Shown one piece after another: positions 25,061 through 36,760 of a stretch of DNA of 62,000 nucleotides; the first letter of the stretch is position 1, and each line of letters opens with the position of its first letter. Source of the stretch: Cristatella mucedo. Taxonomy: Eukaryota > Bryozoa > Phylactolaemata > Cristatellidae. A program made the position numbers and the translations under genes. The stretch spans positions 1-62,000 of the forward strand of contig WPIO01000009.1 in NCBI GenBank assembly GCA_009760855.2, given 5' to 3'. The notes beneath the pieces were generated by a model, which searched no databases, had not been told where the DNA came from, and saw nothing but the letters and a program-made list of their open reading frames with translations.

Positions 25061-27927
25061 TTTATGCTGTTGTTACTAATCAGTTGATAACCGGTTCAGC
25101 ATATTTAAAATGCCTAGACAGAGATTTAGTTTTCATAGAGTCGTATTCAAATGTATTACTATTATTATGAATATAGTTTTTCCTTGTTTTCTCAATCTAT
25201 GACCGTGTATACAAAAGGTCTGTTGCCATCTTGGTGGCTCTATGACCACGGCTACGGTAACTCGTGCAGTCCTTGTGTGATGTGAAACTGTTGAACTTTG
25301 TTGTTGTGTGAACTGTTGTGCAAGGATGTTTACTGTGCTAGAATTACAAATCAAAATTGGTCTACCGTTAGAGCGATTGGCAACCAGAAGTTTTGGCCCT
25401 TGGCTGAAGCTTCAGGGAAAGGGAGCATCTGCAGAATGTATTGTTGATCATAAAGCTTGAGACAGGAATTGCTTCAAACTTGTTTCTGAATTTAATGTGT
25501 TTCTGGAGACACCCGTGACCCTCTCCATATGCCCAATTTAGACTTAAAAACTCACTGGAAGTGCAGGGGTGTGTGAGAAGTGTCTGCCCCTGTTTGCTCC
25601 TACTGCTTAGCCTGTTGAATAACTAGAAGTGATTTATTGCTGTTGCTATTGAGTGCTGGCTTTCTCGGCAAGTGTGGGGAGTCGTCCTTTCAGCCCTTGC
25701 TTTGCACACACTAGTAAATTGCCTCGCCTCTCACTCGCAAGACTGCCTGCAGAGTTAGACGCTGTGTGAGCAAACCTCCTGTAACAACAGCTTTGCGAGG
25801 CAAATTCCCCTCGATTGCAATGAAGCCCCGATGACTGTAGGCACTAGGGGAGGGCCTTAGCTCCCCAAGTGCCTACAGTCCTCCTTGAGCAGCAGCTGTC
25901 GTCATTCTTCTGTCCACTCATGCTGCTAGTTGCACCTGCCACATGTGTTCCCTCCTGTACTGTTGACCCGGCTTTCCGGCTTGGAATACTGTCGCTTTGC
26001 CGTAAAGATGGGCTGTCCTGGGGCAGCTATCTCGTGAGAACGCACCTGACGACGGGGAGCGCATAACTTGCAGCCAGCATAATGTGAGATCTCTTGGCCA
26101 CTTCTTTTCATCCATATTCGTCTCCTCACCTGTGCTGTTAGCCATCTGCATTGTATCACTGCCCCCAATGCTACTGCAATCGTCGACCCTATCACTTTAG
26201 GTCTGGCCCTGCACCTAACAGTTTGCTGTCTAATTTTTCTTACTTGTGCAGTCGCTATGTTGATGCAAGTTCTCTTCGTTAAAATGCCGTTGTTCGGTAG
26301 TTGGACTCATGCATACTCGGCACCTTGCTTTCGGTTGCTGCACGGATCTGCTCTAGTGAACCTATTGGTCGGCAACAGCTTACGTCTAGTGTAACAGCAT
26401 TCCTCTTCTGTCAGCACAGAAGGTGCAATATTTTATCAAGCACACGAAACCATCAGTAACGCTGGTTAAGAATAGTAAGACTTTTGTATATAAAGTGCCC
26501 TTAGGGAGCTAAGTATCACTAAGCACTCAACATATTCATACCTTGCTTAACAAAAGTGATTTCCAAAACTCGGGGAATCAGTTGACAAGCGTTAGTAGGT
26601 GATTTTGTGGAAAATAAATTATAAGCCGACATGCCAGATTTAGTTCAATTTCGCATCCAACTATTGTTAGTGGCTCAGGGAAGGTCAAGTTTCAGACCTC
26701 TAAGAAGAATAAGCCTTCCTTTACGAATCGTTGGTCACATCTTCAGGCATGAGGGCTTTGTGGGTCAATCTTCAGATGGCTATCTTATCCGAAGTACCAC
26801 ATTAGCAGTGCAGACTGCCAGACTAAGATTGCTATCAATTTGCTCAGGAAGAAATCCTACCATCAATAAGATTTGAGCTCGGTGACTTTCAGTCGTGATT
26901 TCATGGTATACCAACCGTAGCAGCACCAGTGAAGCAATGTCTCATTGTGTCCAATAGTAATGTGAAGGAGTACATTTGTAGTGTAGTCCCAATGTTTGCA
27001 TCATGTATGATAATTCAAAAACCTTGTAAGCTGTGCCGGATTTCCTTTTCGTGTAGCACCTTAGCATATACTGCCTCTGAACATAAAAATGAGGGGGCGA
27101 TCACCCCGGAGGAGGTAGTTGCTGGAATGCTAGTGCTTGACCGAGAAAATATTAGCAGTGCATGTAAATCGAGTATTGCAGATGGGCCTGGTCCCATCCA
27201 ATTTGCGAATCCGGTTGCTGATTGCTAACAAGCATAGAAGAGAGGTTTAGTGAATGGCTTAGGTGTGCCTCGGCATTTTACAAGGAAGCAGAGCATTGAG
27301 CTTGGCTTGCTCTGGCGGCCAAATGGGTTGTACTGGGCAGCGAACCTCCTCCCCGGTACCTTCTTAAATGGTCAGTCCACAGTAGGTTTCAGCCGTACCG
27401 ACAGCTCTCTTCATTAAGCAAAGAGCTACAGTCCACTGTCTATGGTGGATGTCCACGTAGATTTTCTTGTGAATAACGAGAGTGGTGCATGCAAAGAATT
27501 ACCAAAAGCACTTGTTGGAATGCTGGGCATGTCGGTACGCACGGGATAAACACCAGTTACATTGCCCCCTTTGCTTGTAATGTTCAGACGATACAAGAAA
27601 TATCTATAAGTCGTGAAATTTTGACGTGTGAGTAGAAGCTGCCCCCCCCCCCAGGATTCAGCCGATGAGTGGCCTGCCTTCAGAGTGCCAGAGGTGGTAA
27701 ATAATGGAAAGAGGCTAAAGGGGAACCCGACCCTGTAGGTCCCTCCGGAATACATGTGCCTGAGGATGGGTAGGCTGATGCTCGGCTTTAATATTTGAGG
27801 TAAAACCTCAAGAGACCCAGTAAGGCTGAAATAGTTGAAAGTGAAAAGGCTGCTTCTCCCATCCGGTACTAGCTGGGTTAGGCCACTGTAATAATGTTTT
27901 AGCTGGCAAATGATGACACATTCAAGA
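25061..27927 (+). other. AFTPH intron with a hairpin and a tail fragment
   Basis: Contains the hairpin at 25833-25880 and an L2/SINE tail remnant at about 26480-26545 (- strand: agtgcccttagggagc complement). A frame at 27085-27228 (EHKNEGAITPEEVVAGMLVL) looks like a transposon relic but was not identified. Confidence 0.3.
25833..25880. repeat. Inverted repeat: 20-bp arms, one mismatch, 8-nt loop
   Basis: The left arm 25833-25852 (gactgtaggcactaggggag) pairs with 25861-25880. The loop is ggccttag. See findings. Confidence 0.9.
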
Positions 27928-28429
27928 TGCAGTTTGGTTCACTGTCTCGCCAGACGGAGCAATCCAACAGCGGAGAGACATCGAATGAGGCTGCTTACCC
28001 TTGTGAACTAGGTCTAAAGGATGCTACATTAACATCATCGTTTGATAGGCTCCATACAAATCCAACCCAATTACCAAGGGAGCACCTCAAACCATCCCAT
28101 TTGTCTCCTAGTTCTAACCTTCGGTAGCAAAATCCGAATGCATCACTACGTATCCATGCAGGTGATGCCAGCAACTGCATCTTGAATGAAGCGTGGACTC
28201 ACTTTTACCGATCAAGGCAACCTACCTCTGTCTCTCTATGTTCTAGCCATCGTGGATAGGGACCCATTGTGGGCTTATGGGCAACGAAATGAACTCTCTG
28301 CAGATCAGCGCAGCCTCTTACCCATAGCACTAAAAAAATAGGCCAATCCCGTCTAAACGACTTCTACCGATATCAGCCCTATCTTGCCTCTCACGATATC
28401 TCTTGAGAATTACCTTGACCTCATCCAAG

Positions 28430-28580
28430 GCAATAGTGCTTCAAAATGTTACTACTTAAGTCACAGCTGAAGACGCATCTGTACCACTCAGCTTTTCCTG
28501 TGAACCAGTGAATTCATCTTTTTATTCATGTGTGCTTTGCAGCTTACCTCAAGCCTCAACGAAAAACACAACCTAATTGT
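28430..28580 (+). mobile_element. L2-like LINE 3' fragment
   Basis: The frame LLKSQLKTHLYHSAFP at about 28454-28500 is the usual end of the L2-clade ORF2. A degraded tail (tgtataaagtgcc) follows. The upstream limit is unclear. Confidence 0.6.
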
Positions 28581-29783
28581 ATAAAGTGCCAACCTTAGCC
28601 CCAATATGGTTGGGGCAGTGAGGTTCTGTCACTCCGTGATACGTATCGGAGCTGCCGACCGGTATCTAAGGGCCTTAGGTGAGATCTCTACAATAACTGC
28701 AGGGACCCCTACCTTTCCACAATGAGTGGCTACCGCAGAGAGGGAGACCAACCGTGATATCTAGCCTTGTATCTGAAGCGCAACAAACCAAGCAACCTTG
28801 GCTCGTTGCCCCAGCCGTGGAAGCAGCAGACCTGGAAGCAGCACAGCACAGCACACGCAGGCACAGCAGCTGAATGTTCAGTGGGTTTGCAGCTGGCGAC
28901 AACTGGCTGCAGGCACTGCCTTGACCCTTGGCGAGCCTGTGTCAAGCTGGGATTCGATTGTCGTAGCTTCTTCCTGTGTTCGTTCTACGAATGTTCCTGC
29001 TATAGGTTGTAGGCTGTTTGAATTAGAAGCATGGCTTCCTGGCGTTCTTTTCAAAAGCTCTACCTTCGGAAGTATAATGGAAAGTGAGCTTTGATTCGGG
29101 AATTGCTTGATTTAGGCTTGAGTAAATGGTAGGTGTGACAACTCATAGCAAGCGTGACTTGGCTGTGTCAAGCATCGTTTTGCTATGTTGTTATGGGGCG
29201 TCTGTCGGAGGGCAGAGTAACCAGCACACACGGGCTTGTGCAGTGACCTCGATCATTACTGCTATCGTGCTATCTATCATCATTCCAGATATTGGACTCG
29301 CACTCCCCTGCTTCCATCTTCTTCTTTCTAGCCAGGATGTCTCCCTGTGGTGACGTAGCGCAGCAAACTAGGAAGAACGCTGAGGAAGAAGCTTTACTTG
29401 TCCAGCAGAGCTGCTGGCCGAGTGGGTTCGCTTCAGGCAGTGATACAAACTGTGTAGCTAGCTGCTTATCGTTTGCGGGATCTTCGGAAGATGGGACAGG
29501 TCATCTGGTGGGCCTGTTAGCAGGGTCATATTGCAAGAATGGCAAGATAGATTGCTGCTGACAGGCGTTCTATGCAGCAACCAGTAGGCACAAAGCCACC
29601 ACAGTTACTCCTCATACAGTCTACTGCCTTTCCTGGTTAGCATCCTGTCATTTAGCTCTAAATTCGAATGCCTCTGCCCATAACTCTTGCAACCACTTTC
29701 GCCTGCTAAAGGGTTGTGTTTTTTGGAAACCGTAGTCTAGCTAGCCTGGCGGGCAGTATATGCATATCAAGGGAAGGAAAATA
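28581..29783 (+). other. AFTPH intron with unexplained open frames
   Basis: After a strong acceptor (ccatcttcttctttctag, about 29331) a frame of about 75 codons (MSPCGDVAQQTRKNAEEEAL...) runs to a stop at 29561. No donor or homology was found. A CAG-rich stretch lies at 28815-28870. Confidence 0.25.
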
Positions 29784-30765
29784 CGGTGGTACCTCGGCTT
29801 ACGAGTGTTTCGAGATACGAGCTGTCTCTCGGCCGATTTTTTGCTTTGAGTTTTGAGCTAAAGTTCGGGTTACGAGTCAGCTTCAGATATTCCATCTCTA
29901 GTGTCGGTAGCGAACGCCACACTGTGTGTGGTTACTCAGGTCACTAATGGTAGGGCAGCGAACGACGTTCTGGTGAACCGTGACGGCACACTAGGTAAGG
30001 CAGTTGCTTTCATGACCTCAGTCCCGAGTTCGTGGGTTCGATTCCTGCGGTGGGCGATCCTATATCGCCACTGCAAGCGGCAGTGATAGCCATAAAGGCT
30101 CTTCTGTCGCTATACAAAAAGAGGCTGTTTAAGCAGCTAGTTGCAAGACACTGCCCTACGACCCGGGTTTGATGCCAAGCCAGGCCTGTTGGTTCGCTCC
30201 CAGACAGACTCAAGCGAGCCATCGTGGTGCTTGGCCGCACAAGATCGCCAGACTCCGGTGTTACATCCGACTACGGCAGGAACAGCTAAGTACGTACTGT
30301 ACTCTATTTAGGCAATATCATCATATGAGAGTTCATCGAATAACTGATACCAATCGGTGTGTCAGTGTAAAGGCCCAGCCAATGAACTGAAAGCTAGGGA
30401 AGTCCGGCGAAAATGGCAACAATCAGCAAATAAGATTCAGGTATTCATTGCAGCCTTTCTCCTCTAACTCTGTTAGCATCTCTAAGTCGTTTGATCTCCA
30501 AGTTACTCCTGTACATTAGGATTAATAAAACCCATTTATTGCAAGACATTCTATTGCATTGTGTTTAAAACAATATTCGTTATTTATAATAAAATTTTAA
30601 TCAAAAAAGTGACAAAAAATCGTAGTTTTTTGGAGGTCCGCAACGGATTAATGGCATTTCAATTCATTTCAATGGGAAAATTAATTTGACATGCGAGTAA
30701 TTTGAATTATGAGCTCCGGCACTCCAGCACGGAACGGAGTAAACTCGTAAGCCGTGGTACCACTG
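29784..30765. mobile_element. Non-autonomous pogo/Tigger-like DNA transposon, 982 bp, TA target site
   Basis: Terminal inverted repeats of about 23 bp begin CGGTGGTACC (left) and CAGTGGTACC (right, complement) and continue with CGGCTTACGAGT. TA dinucleotides flank both ends (29782-29783 and 30766-30767). Internally, tcaatgggaaaattaa and 'acgag' blocks near the ends are typical of this type. No transposase frame. About 170 bp of the length is an inserted SINE. Confidence 0.85.
29976..30143 (+). mobile_element. SINE family 1 nested in the Tigger-like element
   Basis: Head gtgacggcacactaggtaagg, a perfect B box GGTTCGATTCC, body cactgcaagcggcagtgat, tail gtcgctatacaaaaagaggc. Younger than the host DNA transposon copy. 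Confidence 0.85.
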
Positions 30766-31517
30766 TAGTGGCCCTCCACATGACGGTAGCTGTACGAGTA
30801 CCTTGCCGGCTTCCCAAATGCCAAGTTAGTTGTAATCCAATGGTCTTTCTCTTTTAACTTTTCCAGTGTAGCCGGCTTTTTGGTCTGGTACCGAGGATCC
30901 CGGGAAGCATACGTTAGCCTTCCACGGTTGGCTTCATGTCCCACCTCAGAGCCCTTTTCATTGGCAGCATCCTCCATCCTAAACCGTTGCCCTTCGCCCA
31001 GGTTAGCCTTGGGTGCACTGCCTGAATGCTTTGTTGTCAACTTTACTACTGACCTTCGAGAAGTGCTCAAAGAGCTCACTAGAAAGAGATTGAGTTCTCT
31101 ATTATTATCTCTGTGTATCTGTGGACTAGACTGCTATAAAATCAGTAGTGGCAGGGCTGCCGAAAAAAGCAAGCATCAATAGGTGATGGTGAATTCGACC
31201 ACTATGGTGGTCTGTAAAGCCTAGAAAGTCAATCACACGGCTTTTTTTGCCAAATGAGCTGTGATGACTTCTGGTTGATCAGCAGATGCAAGCTTACTTT
31301 GACAAAGGAGGCCCACTGCTGCTTGGCTGATTCTAACTCGAACTGATTCTAACCCACTAGCCTCAATTTGGCCGTGGGGTGTATGCCATGAGCTCCGGGG
31401 TTTTTATTGGTCGGCTGGTCCAACTAGGAGCCAAAAAGTAGAACAGCTTCATCTTGACGAGAGTCGGCCGACTTGGCTCCTCCCCCGAGTGTGGTGACAG
31501 ATTACACCAAACCATAG
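30766..31517 (+). other. AFTPH intron; L2 tail remnant
   Basis: An L2-like tail (ctagaaagagattgagttctc) lies at about 31079-31102 on the + strand. Nothing else recognised. Confidence 0.3.
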
Positions 31518-31757
31518 GGAAATTGGTCCAAAATCAGATTTAGGAGGAAAGTAGATAGTTTAAATGCAGCTTTAGGGGGTGATGCTCATGGCAGCACTAT
31601 CGTGGGAGGGGCTGCTTCAACGTCAGCCCGAGAAACTGGCTCAGACCAGAGTTTGAAAAAAGTCATCGTAGACAAAAGCCGTCGACTGGTATTGGATGCG
31701 GATGTGGATGCCCTCCGGCTCAGTTTACCTGGGCAGTACGGTGTGTTTCTATGCTAG
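31518..31757 (+). other. Unexplained open frame, 79 codons, no ATG
   Basis: The frame opens after TAG 31515-31517 and ends at TAG 31755-31757. The product has mixed, protein-like composition (RFRRKVDSLNAALGGDAHG ... SLKKVIVDKSRRLVLDADVD). A donor-like acg|gtgtgt occurs near its end. The phase does not fit the AFTPH chain. Not identified; could be a relic of a mobile element or an exon of something else. Confidence 0.25.
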
Positions 31758-31964
31758 ATGAAAAACAGCATTTCAAAAGCACAAGCGTATTTTTACAAAT
31801 TTATGGTAACATAAAGGTGTGTTTGGTGGATCCGAGTCGAGCAGCGAGTAAAAATCAGTTATTGCCTTTACTTTCAACTCCCCACGTCCCCACCATCACT
31901 CGGTTGCTCCACATCTCCATGCCACCTGTGAGCTCCATGCTTCCCTTACTGCATTTGTAAAGTG

Positions 31965-31966
<2 letters not shown>

Positions 31967-32036
<70 letters not shown>
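31967..32036. repeat. (GA)n microsatellite, about 70 bp
   Basis: Pure GA dinucleotides, preceded by aaagtgccgagag, which resembles a SINE/LINE tail, so the array may have grown from a retroposon tail. Confidence 0.95.
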
Positions 32037-32041
<5 letters not shown>

Positions 32042-32736
32042 TTATCTTAGGACTGTCACAAATGTCTCATTGTTATTAATAACATTATTATTGTTTATCC
32101 TAGTAGGTGGGTGGTGATATGTACTTCTGCACTTCGGGATATCACATCCACAATTATCCCATGATCACATTTCAATTCATGTGCTCCTCATCACTCATTT
32201 CCCAGTTCTCCCTCGGCTGTTGCTGCAGTCTTTCTGCTACTTACATCCTCGACTGCTCTCGCAATGTCAGCCGTGCCTCTCACTTTTGCTCTGTATGATG
32301 AATGCCTGTCAGGTCTGCTGGGCGAGCTGTGGAGAGCTCTCCAGTTTTGATCTGATGGCCTTGCAGCCCCACAGGTAGAGATGCCTTACGTTAGCCATCG
32401 GGCTGGGTTAAAGGATGCTGCCTAGACGGCTGCTGTGCCTTCCGACACAGCCCTTAGGGAAAGAAGTAAGTGTTCTAGCCATGACTCTTTGGCTAAAGCC
32501 TTTCGTCTCTGCCGGTCAGGTGCTCGTGGCAGTCGTAGAAGCAGCCGTGGTCGGAACTAGAAGCTGTCGATGTGATTAGATCCGGATCGTAAGACAAAGC
32601 TGGTGACCTCTGCATCCATGTGTCCCTCGGCATTACTACCAGGTTTACCGATTACTGCCACGGCTACTTCCTGGTATCCATCGGCTACTTCCCAGTATCC
32701 ATTGCCTGCCAGGGTAGATCTGACAGCCGCCCATGC

Positions 32737-32856
32737 GAGCTGTGGGCTTGCGAGCTGTGGGCTTGCGAGCTGTGGGCTTGCGAGCTGTGGGCTTGCGAGC
32801 TGTGGGCTTGCGAGCTGTGGGCTTGCGAGCTGTGGGCTTGCGAGCTGTGGGCTTGC
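32737..32856. repeat. 15-bp minisatellite, eight perfect units
   Basis: The unit gagctgtgggcttgc is repeated eight times without change, followed by a diverged piece (gagccgttgaacct). Because the unit length is a multiple of three, several frames stay open through it (e.g. ASCGL repeats). They are not supported as genes. Confidence 0.95.
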
Positions 32857-34094
32857 GAGCCGTTGAACCTGTGAACCGTTGGTGACTGTCTGCTGTCAGA
32901 TCCGCCGAGATGCCTGCCGAGCACCTCAGTGGGAGCAAGTGCTCGGCAGTCGGCTCGGCGAATCCGAAGCCGTGTGACTGACAGTTGCTTGTGTAGCTGA
33001 GGAAACTACTCGACAGCTGATGTTAGAGTAGGCAGCTGCAGGACATCATAATGGCAGCAGCAGCACCACCGGTCCAGAGAGTGGGAGTAGAAGGCAGAAG
33101 TAGCTATGGAGGTTTCAGTAGCTGTGGGATCAGCTTGCATGGCTGTTGTGCTGAGCAGATGGTGTTGGCTACAACTGGGGGTCGTTATGAACTTGAGGGT
33201 GAGGGTTAGAGCTCTTTGGTAAGCCTGTCTGCGGCTCACCACAAGTGACTTCATGAAGGGCTGAATAGATCGGTGGGTAGCAGATGGTCTGCAAGAGCTG
33301 GGACTGCTGAAGCCATTGTGCCGTGTACCTGTGGTAGTGAGGTCGTGACCTCGTCCTTGGCAGCTGCAGCACTGCCTGGACAGGCCGACCTGGCCGTCCG
33401 GCCAGCATCGCTATAGGCTCACTGCAAGAAGCCACCAAGGTCTAGCTAAGGGAAGAAAGGAATGGCTCCTCGAGCATCGTAGAGATAGTCTGCATCTTCT
33501 CTCCTGCTGCCGACTGTGGCGCATCCTTTCCGGCTGCCCTGCACTGCTAGTTGCCGTGCTATTCACTACCTCGACTGCTCTCCAGACTCAGCTATGCTTC
33601 TCACTTTCTCTTTGTTCGTGAGATGGAGTCTGTTGGCGACCTTGTGCACATCGAAAACCGCCCAGGCTTTGAGTGCACTATAGAAAATTGGAAAACTGGC
33701 CAGCATGAGACCTACTTTTGGCTTCGTGGCTTAGTCGAGTTACAGACGTAGATTTGTGGTGGCTTTGCCAGCTTTTTTTTGTGGGTCGGCTTCATTTTAT
33801 GCACTTGATCGATCAGGCACTCTGCAATTGCTTGATGACGTACGATAGACCATGCTAGTGCATTTATGGAACCACCCCACCCTTCCTTTTGAGTTGGCCA
33901 CCACTAGCGCCTGCTCTTGCCGACCTGTCAATGCATATGTATACGGATGTGTGTTCTCGTGCCTCGTGTGAGTGTATATGCATGCTTTCACATGAGAAAG
34001 CACTTACATGTGGTCGTATCCGCATGGGTGCATTCGTGTGTGGGTGTCTGTGTGTGCAAAAGTCCTTGTTTGTTTGAATGTGTGTGTGGTGAAT
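32857..34094 (+). other. AFTPH intron with low-copy dispersed repeats
   Basis: 33548-33625 resembles 32230-32300 (shared ctcgactgctctc and ctcactttctct-like blocks), and 33664-33735 resembles 36996-37065 (shared ggctttgagtgcactat). These define unclassified dispersed repeats. No gene. Confidence 0.4.
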
Positions 34095-34164
34095 ACTTTC
34101 GAGTATGTATGTGTGTTTCCGTGCAATCCACTTTCGAGTATGTATGTGTGTTTCCGTGCAATCC
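34095..34164. repeat. 35-bp tandem duplication
   Basis: Two identical units starting actttcgagtatgtatgtg at 34095 and 34130, in a GT-rich stretch. Confidence 0.9.
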
Positions 34165-34267
34165 CTTGAGTGTACTTGTGTGTGTGCCCACTAGATCCCT
34201 AGTGCGAGGGAGTGTGTATGCATGCTTATTTGCATTGTCGGTAGTACCTGTGTATGCAAGCACTAGC

Positions 34268-34405
34268 TGCGCTAGTTTGGCTCAGTGGTTAAGGCGCTCG
34301 CCTCTACCAAGGTCTGGCCGAGGTCATACGCTCGAACCCCGTAGCATATTTGAAGCATTTGTGTAGAGATTAAGTTATCGTATGGCACTATACAAATGAA
34401 TTATA
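34268..34405 (+). mobile_element. SINE family 2, sense orientation
   Basis: A-box region GTTTGGCTCAGTGGTTAAGG, B box CGCTCGAACCCC, tail tgtagagattaagtt... gcactatacaaatgaatt. The only + strand copy of this family found here. Confidence 0.85.
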
Positions 34406-35048
34406 TGTTTTGTATATTTTAGCAATCTGGGTCGGTTCGCTTGGGCTCGCACTGAGCTCGATGATTGATCGGCCACGTATTAGTGCTGCCTAGTGTATTA
34501 GTGCTGCCTAGCGTCCATCTTGGGCTGTACTGTGTCCTCTTAAACAGCAAGTTTTCAAAATTGCTGAATCGGTTGTTAGATTTCTCGCTTCTCCAGCTGA
34601 GGCCCATGGGGCTGTCAGGTCGTCTCTTCCCTGCCCTCTTTTATTTAGCTGTGTTCCTGTTCTATTCTTAGCTTCTCCAGGGCTTCCGACAGAGCAGAAA
34701 AGTGGCATGCACTTTTGCTGCTTAGGATGCTCCTCTCCCTCCCCAATGTTGATTTTCTGGCGATAGCAGAGCACTCTGTTCCGTAGATGCATACCGATGA
34801 CGTAGTAAAGCCTCATTTTTGTTTTGTTTACCAGCATTCTTTTCACAAATGCTTATCGTTCAGCCACACACCTCGCGAGCTGGGCTCAACATGGTCTGCT
34901 ATCAAGTAGCATAATCAGCCGACATTAGCTCTGGCTCTACAGGGGGGGGGGGGTAAACTGGATTATTTGTTCGTCTATTTTTTGTGATTCCGTGTGATCC
35001 TGCAAAACGCTCGTTACCATCACCACAATGTATCTCCGTCTGTAACTC

Positions 35049-35244
35049 TACAAAGCTGAGCCGTGATGGCACACTGGGTAAGGCGGTTGCTTTCACGACC
35101 TCGGCCCCGAGGTCGTGGGTTCGATTCCTGTGGTGGGTGATTCTTTATCTCCACTGCAAGCGGTGGGGATAGCCGTAAAGGCTCTTCTGTCGCTATACAA
35201 AAAGAGGCTGTTTAATCAGCTAGGATTTATTTATTTACAAAGCT
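35049..35244 (+). mobile_element. SINE family 1, full copy with 9-bp target-site duplication
   Basis: The element is 35058-35235 (178 bp), flanked by TACAAAGCT at 35049-35057 and 35236-35244. The tRNA-like head has TGGCACACTGGGTAAGG (A box) and a perfect GGTTCGATTCC (B box). The body ggtggggatagccgtaaagg is followed by tail tcgctatacaaaaagaggc and tatttatt. Confidence 0.92.
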
Positions 35245-36404
35245 ACAAAGACTATGTGGGTATTACACAGTAGAGTTTTGTATAGCACACTCAGAGCCTA
35301 AGCGGCTTTTGGTACACATGCAATGATTTTGTTGACATTTTGAAGTCTATTGCTTGGCGATAAGCATAGTTCGTCATTTGCTACTGCTAAGGGATTCTAG
35401 AAAGCTTAGTGCAAGAGCTGCTCGTGGCATCGTTTGCTGAGGTGCCTAGGAGAGAGAGCAGCTAGTTGCCGAGGTTGTTCATTTGTGTCATTTCACTTCC
35501 GACTTTCAGCTTTGGAATATGCAGGGATCTAAGCATTTCTGCCAGGGGTAGGACAACCTAGTTATTGACGTGCTGCTGCAAGGGTCTCATTCTGTCCCCT
35601 TCGGCCAATGCTGGACCGTATGAACTTCATCTGGGTTAAACAGAAAGTTGCCCCAATAAACGTTTCCACCAGCGGAATAATCTGGATTTCAATGTACCAC
35701 TCTTGTCTTTGTAGCAGGATGCTTGGAAGAAATCAGCTTTTAAATAGAACGTGCGCTAATTTAATTGAGATTATTTGTAATACCTGTCACCTAAACATGT
35801 AATATTAATCCAAGTTGTGGCGGTAAGTCATCTGGCAGTCAATTTAATTGTTTGAGGGTATAAAGCTAGAACGCCTGCCCCGAGTTGCTCTTTAGAAACG
35901 TGTTTTATAAGTCACACTGCTATCACTGGAGTTCACTTTGTGGGCAAACAGTGGCCAGAGCAGGTCTTTGTGAGCATTTCTGGCATATCTTGGAGAATAT
36001 GTGTCGCATGAGCAACTTCCTGGAAATCTCATCTATCCCAGTCCCAGTCGAACGCAGAGTTTGCAGCAAACTAGTCACTCAGCTAAGTACTGTGTAGTTC
36101 AGGCAATGTGTGTGGTAGCAGTAATGTCAACCTGGGGTGCCATCTGCTCAGCGTTCCACTGTGGTGTGCAGGCGTTGTGTGCCTCCAAATACCTGGCTCA
36201 CCTTCGTTGGCACATTAGGTGCTCCTCCCTACCCATCAAAATGTTAAGACTGCCAAGTGCATTGTGTGAAATCAAGTGTATTCAAGGCGTTTAGTAATGC
36301 ACTAGGGCACTGCAGTGTCCATATTCCTGGGACCCACCCATGCAGTGAGCTGCTACTCCCCGAAAGGGGTCGATGGCCCTGTCTGTTGTGCCACTGATAA
36401 TAAT
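35245..36404 (+). other. AFTPH intron, no feature
   Basis: Nothing recognised. Confidence 0.3.
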
Positions 36405-36760
36405 AATACTAATAGTATTAATACATGTATAGCACCCTTGGGGGACTTAATCTTATTCAAGGCACTTTGCATATGCTGCAAAGGAAGCATGACCGAATGG
36501 CTAGTGGTAGCATGCTCAATGTCCACAAGCATAACATGTTTAAAGATGACATGCACAGTGTCAGCATGCAAATATTGTAAGTGGCAGCGTGCAGTGTCAG
36601 CATGTATAAGCACACAAAGGACGAATCATATGGACCCGCTAAATGCTGTGTTAAATAGATGCATTTTTAGCTTCTTTTTAAATGTGGTCAAGTCAGGTGA
36701 TGTTGTGATACCAGTGACCCTTGTGGCCACTGCTGTTTGTGAGCCGTCATCTCGAAGACT
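36405..36760 (-). mobile_element. L2-like LINE 3' fragment
   Basis: Closely parallels 44805-45130: (ATT)n, tail, gtgtcagcatgcaaat, aaggacgaatca, gacccgctaaatgctgt and tttttaaatgtggtca, in the same order. 5'-truncated. Confidence 0.85.

Noticed and set aside
34268-35235. True tRNA genes at the tRNA-like heads
   Set aside because: A and B boxes are followed by SINE bodies and tails shared among copies, so these are retroposons.
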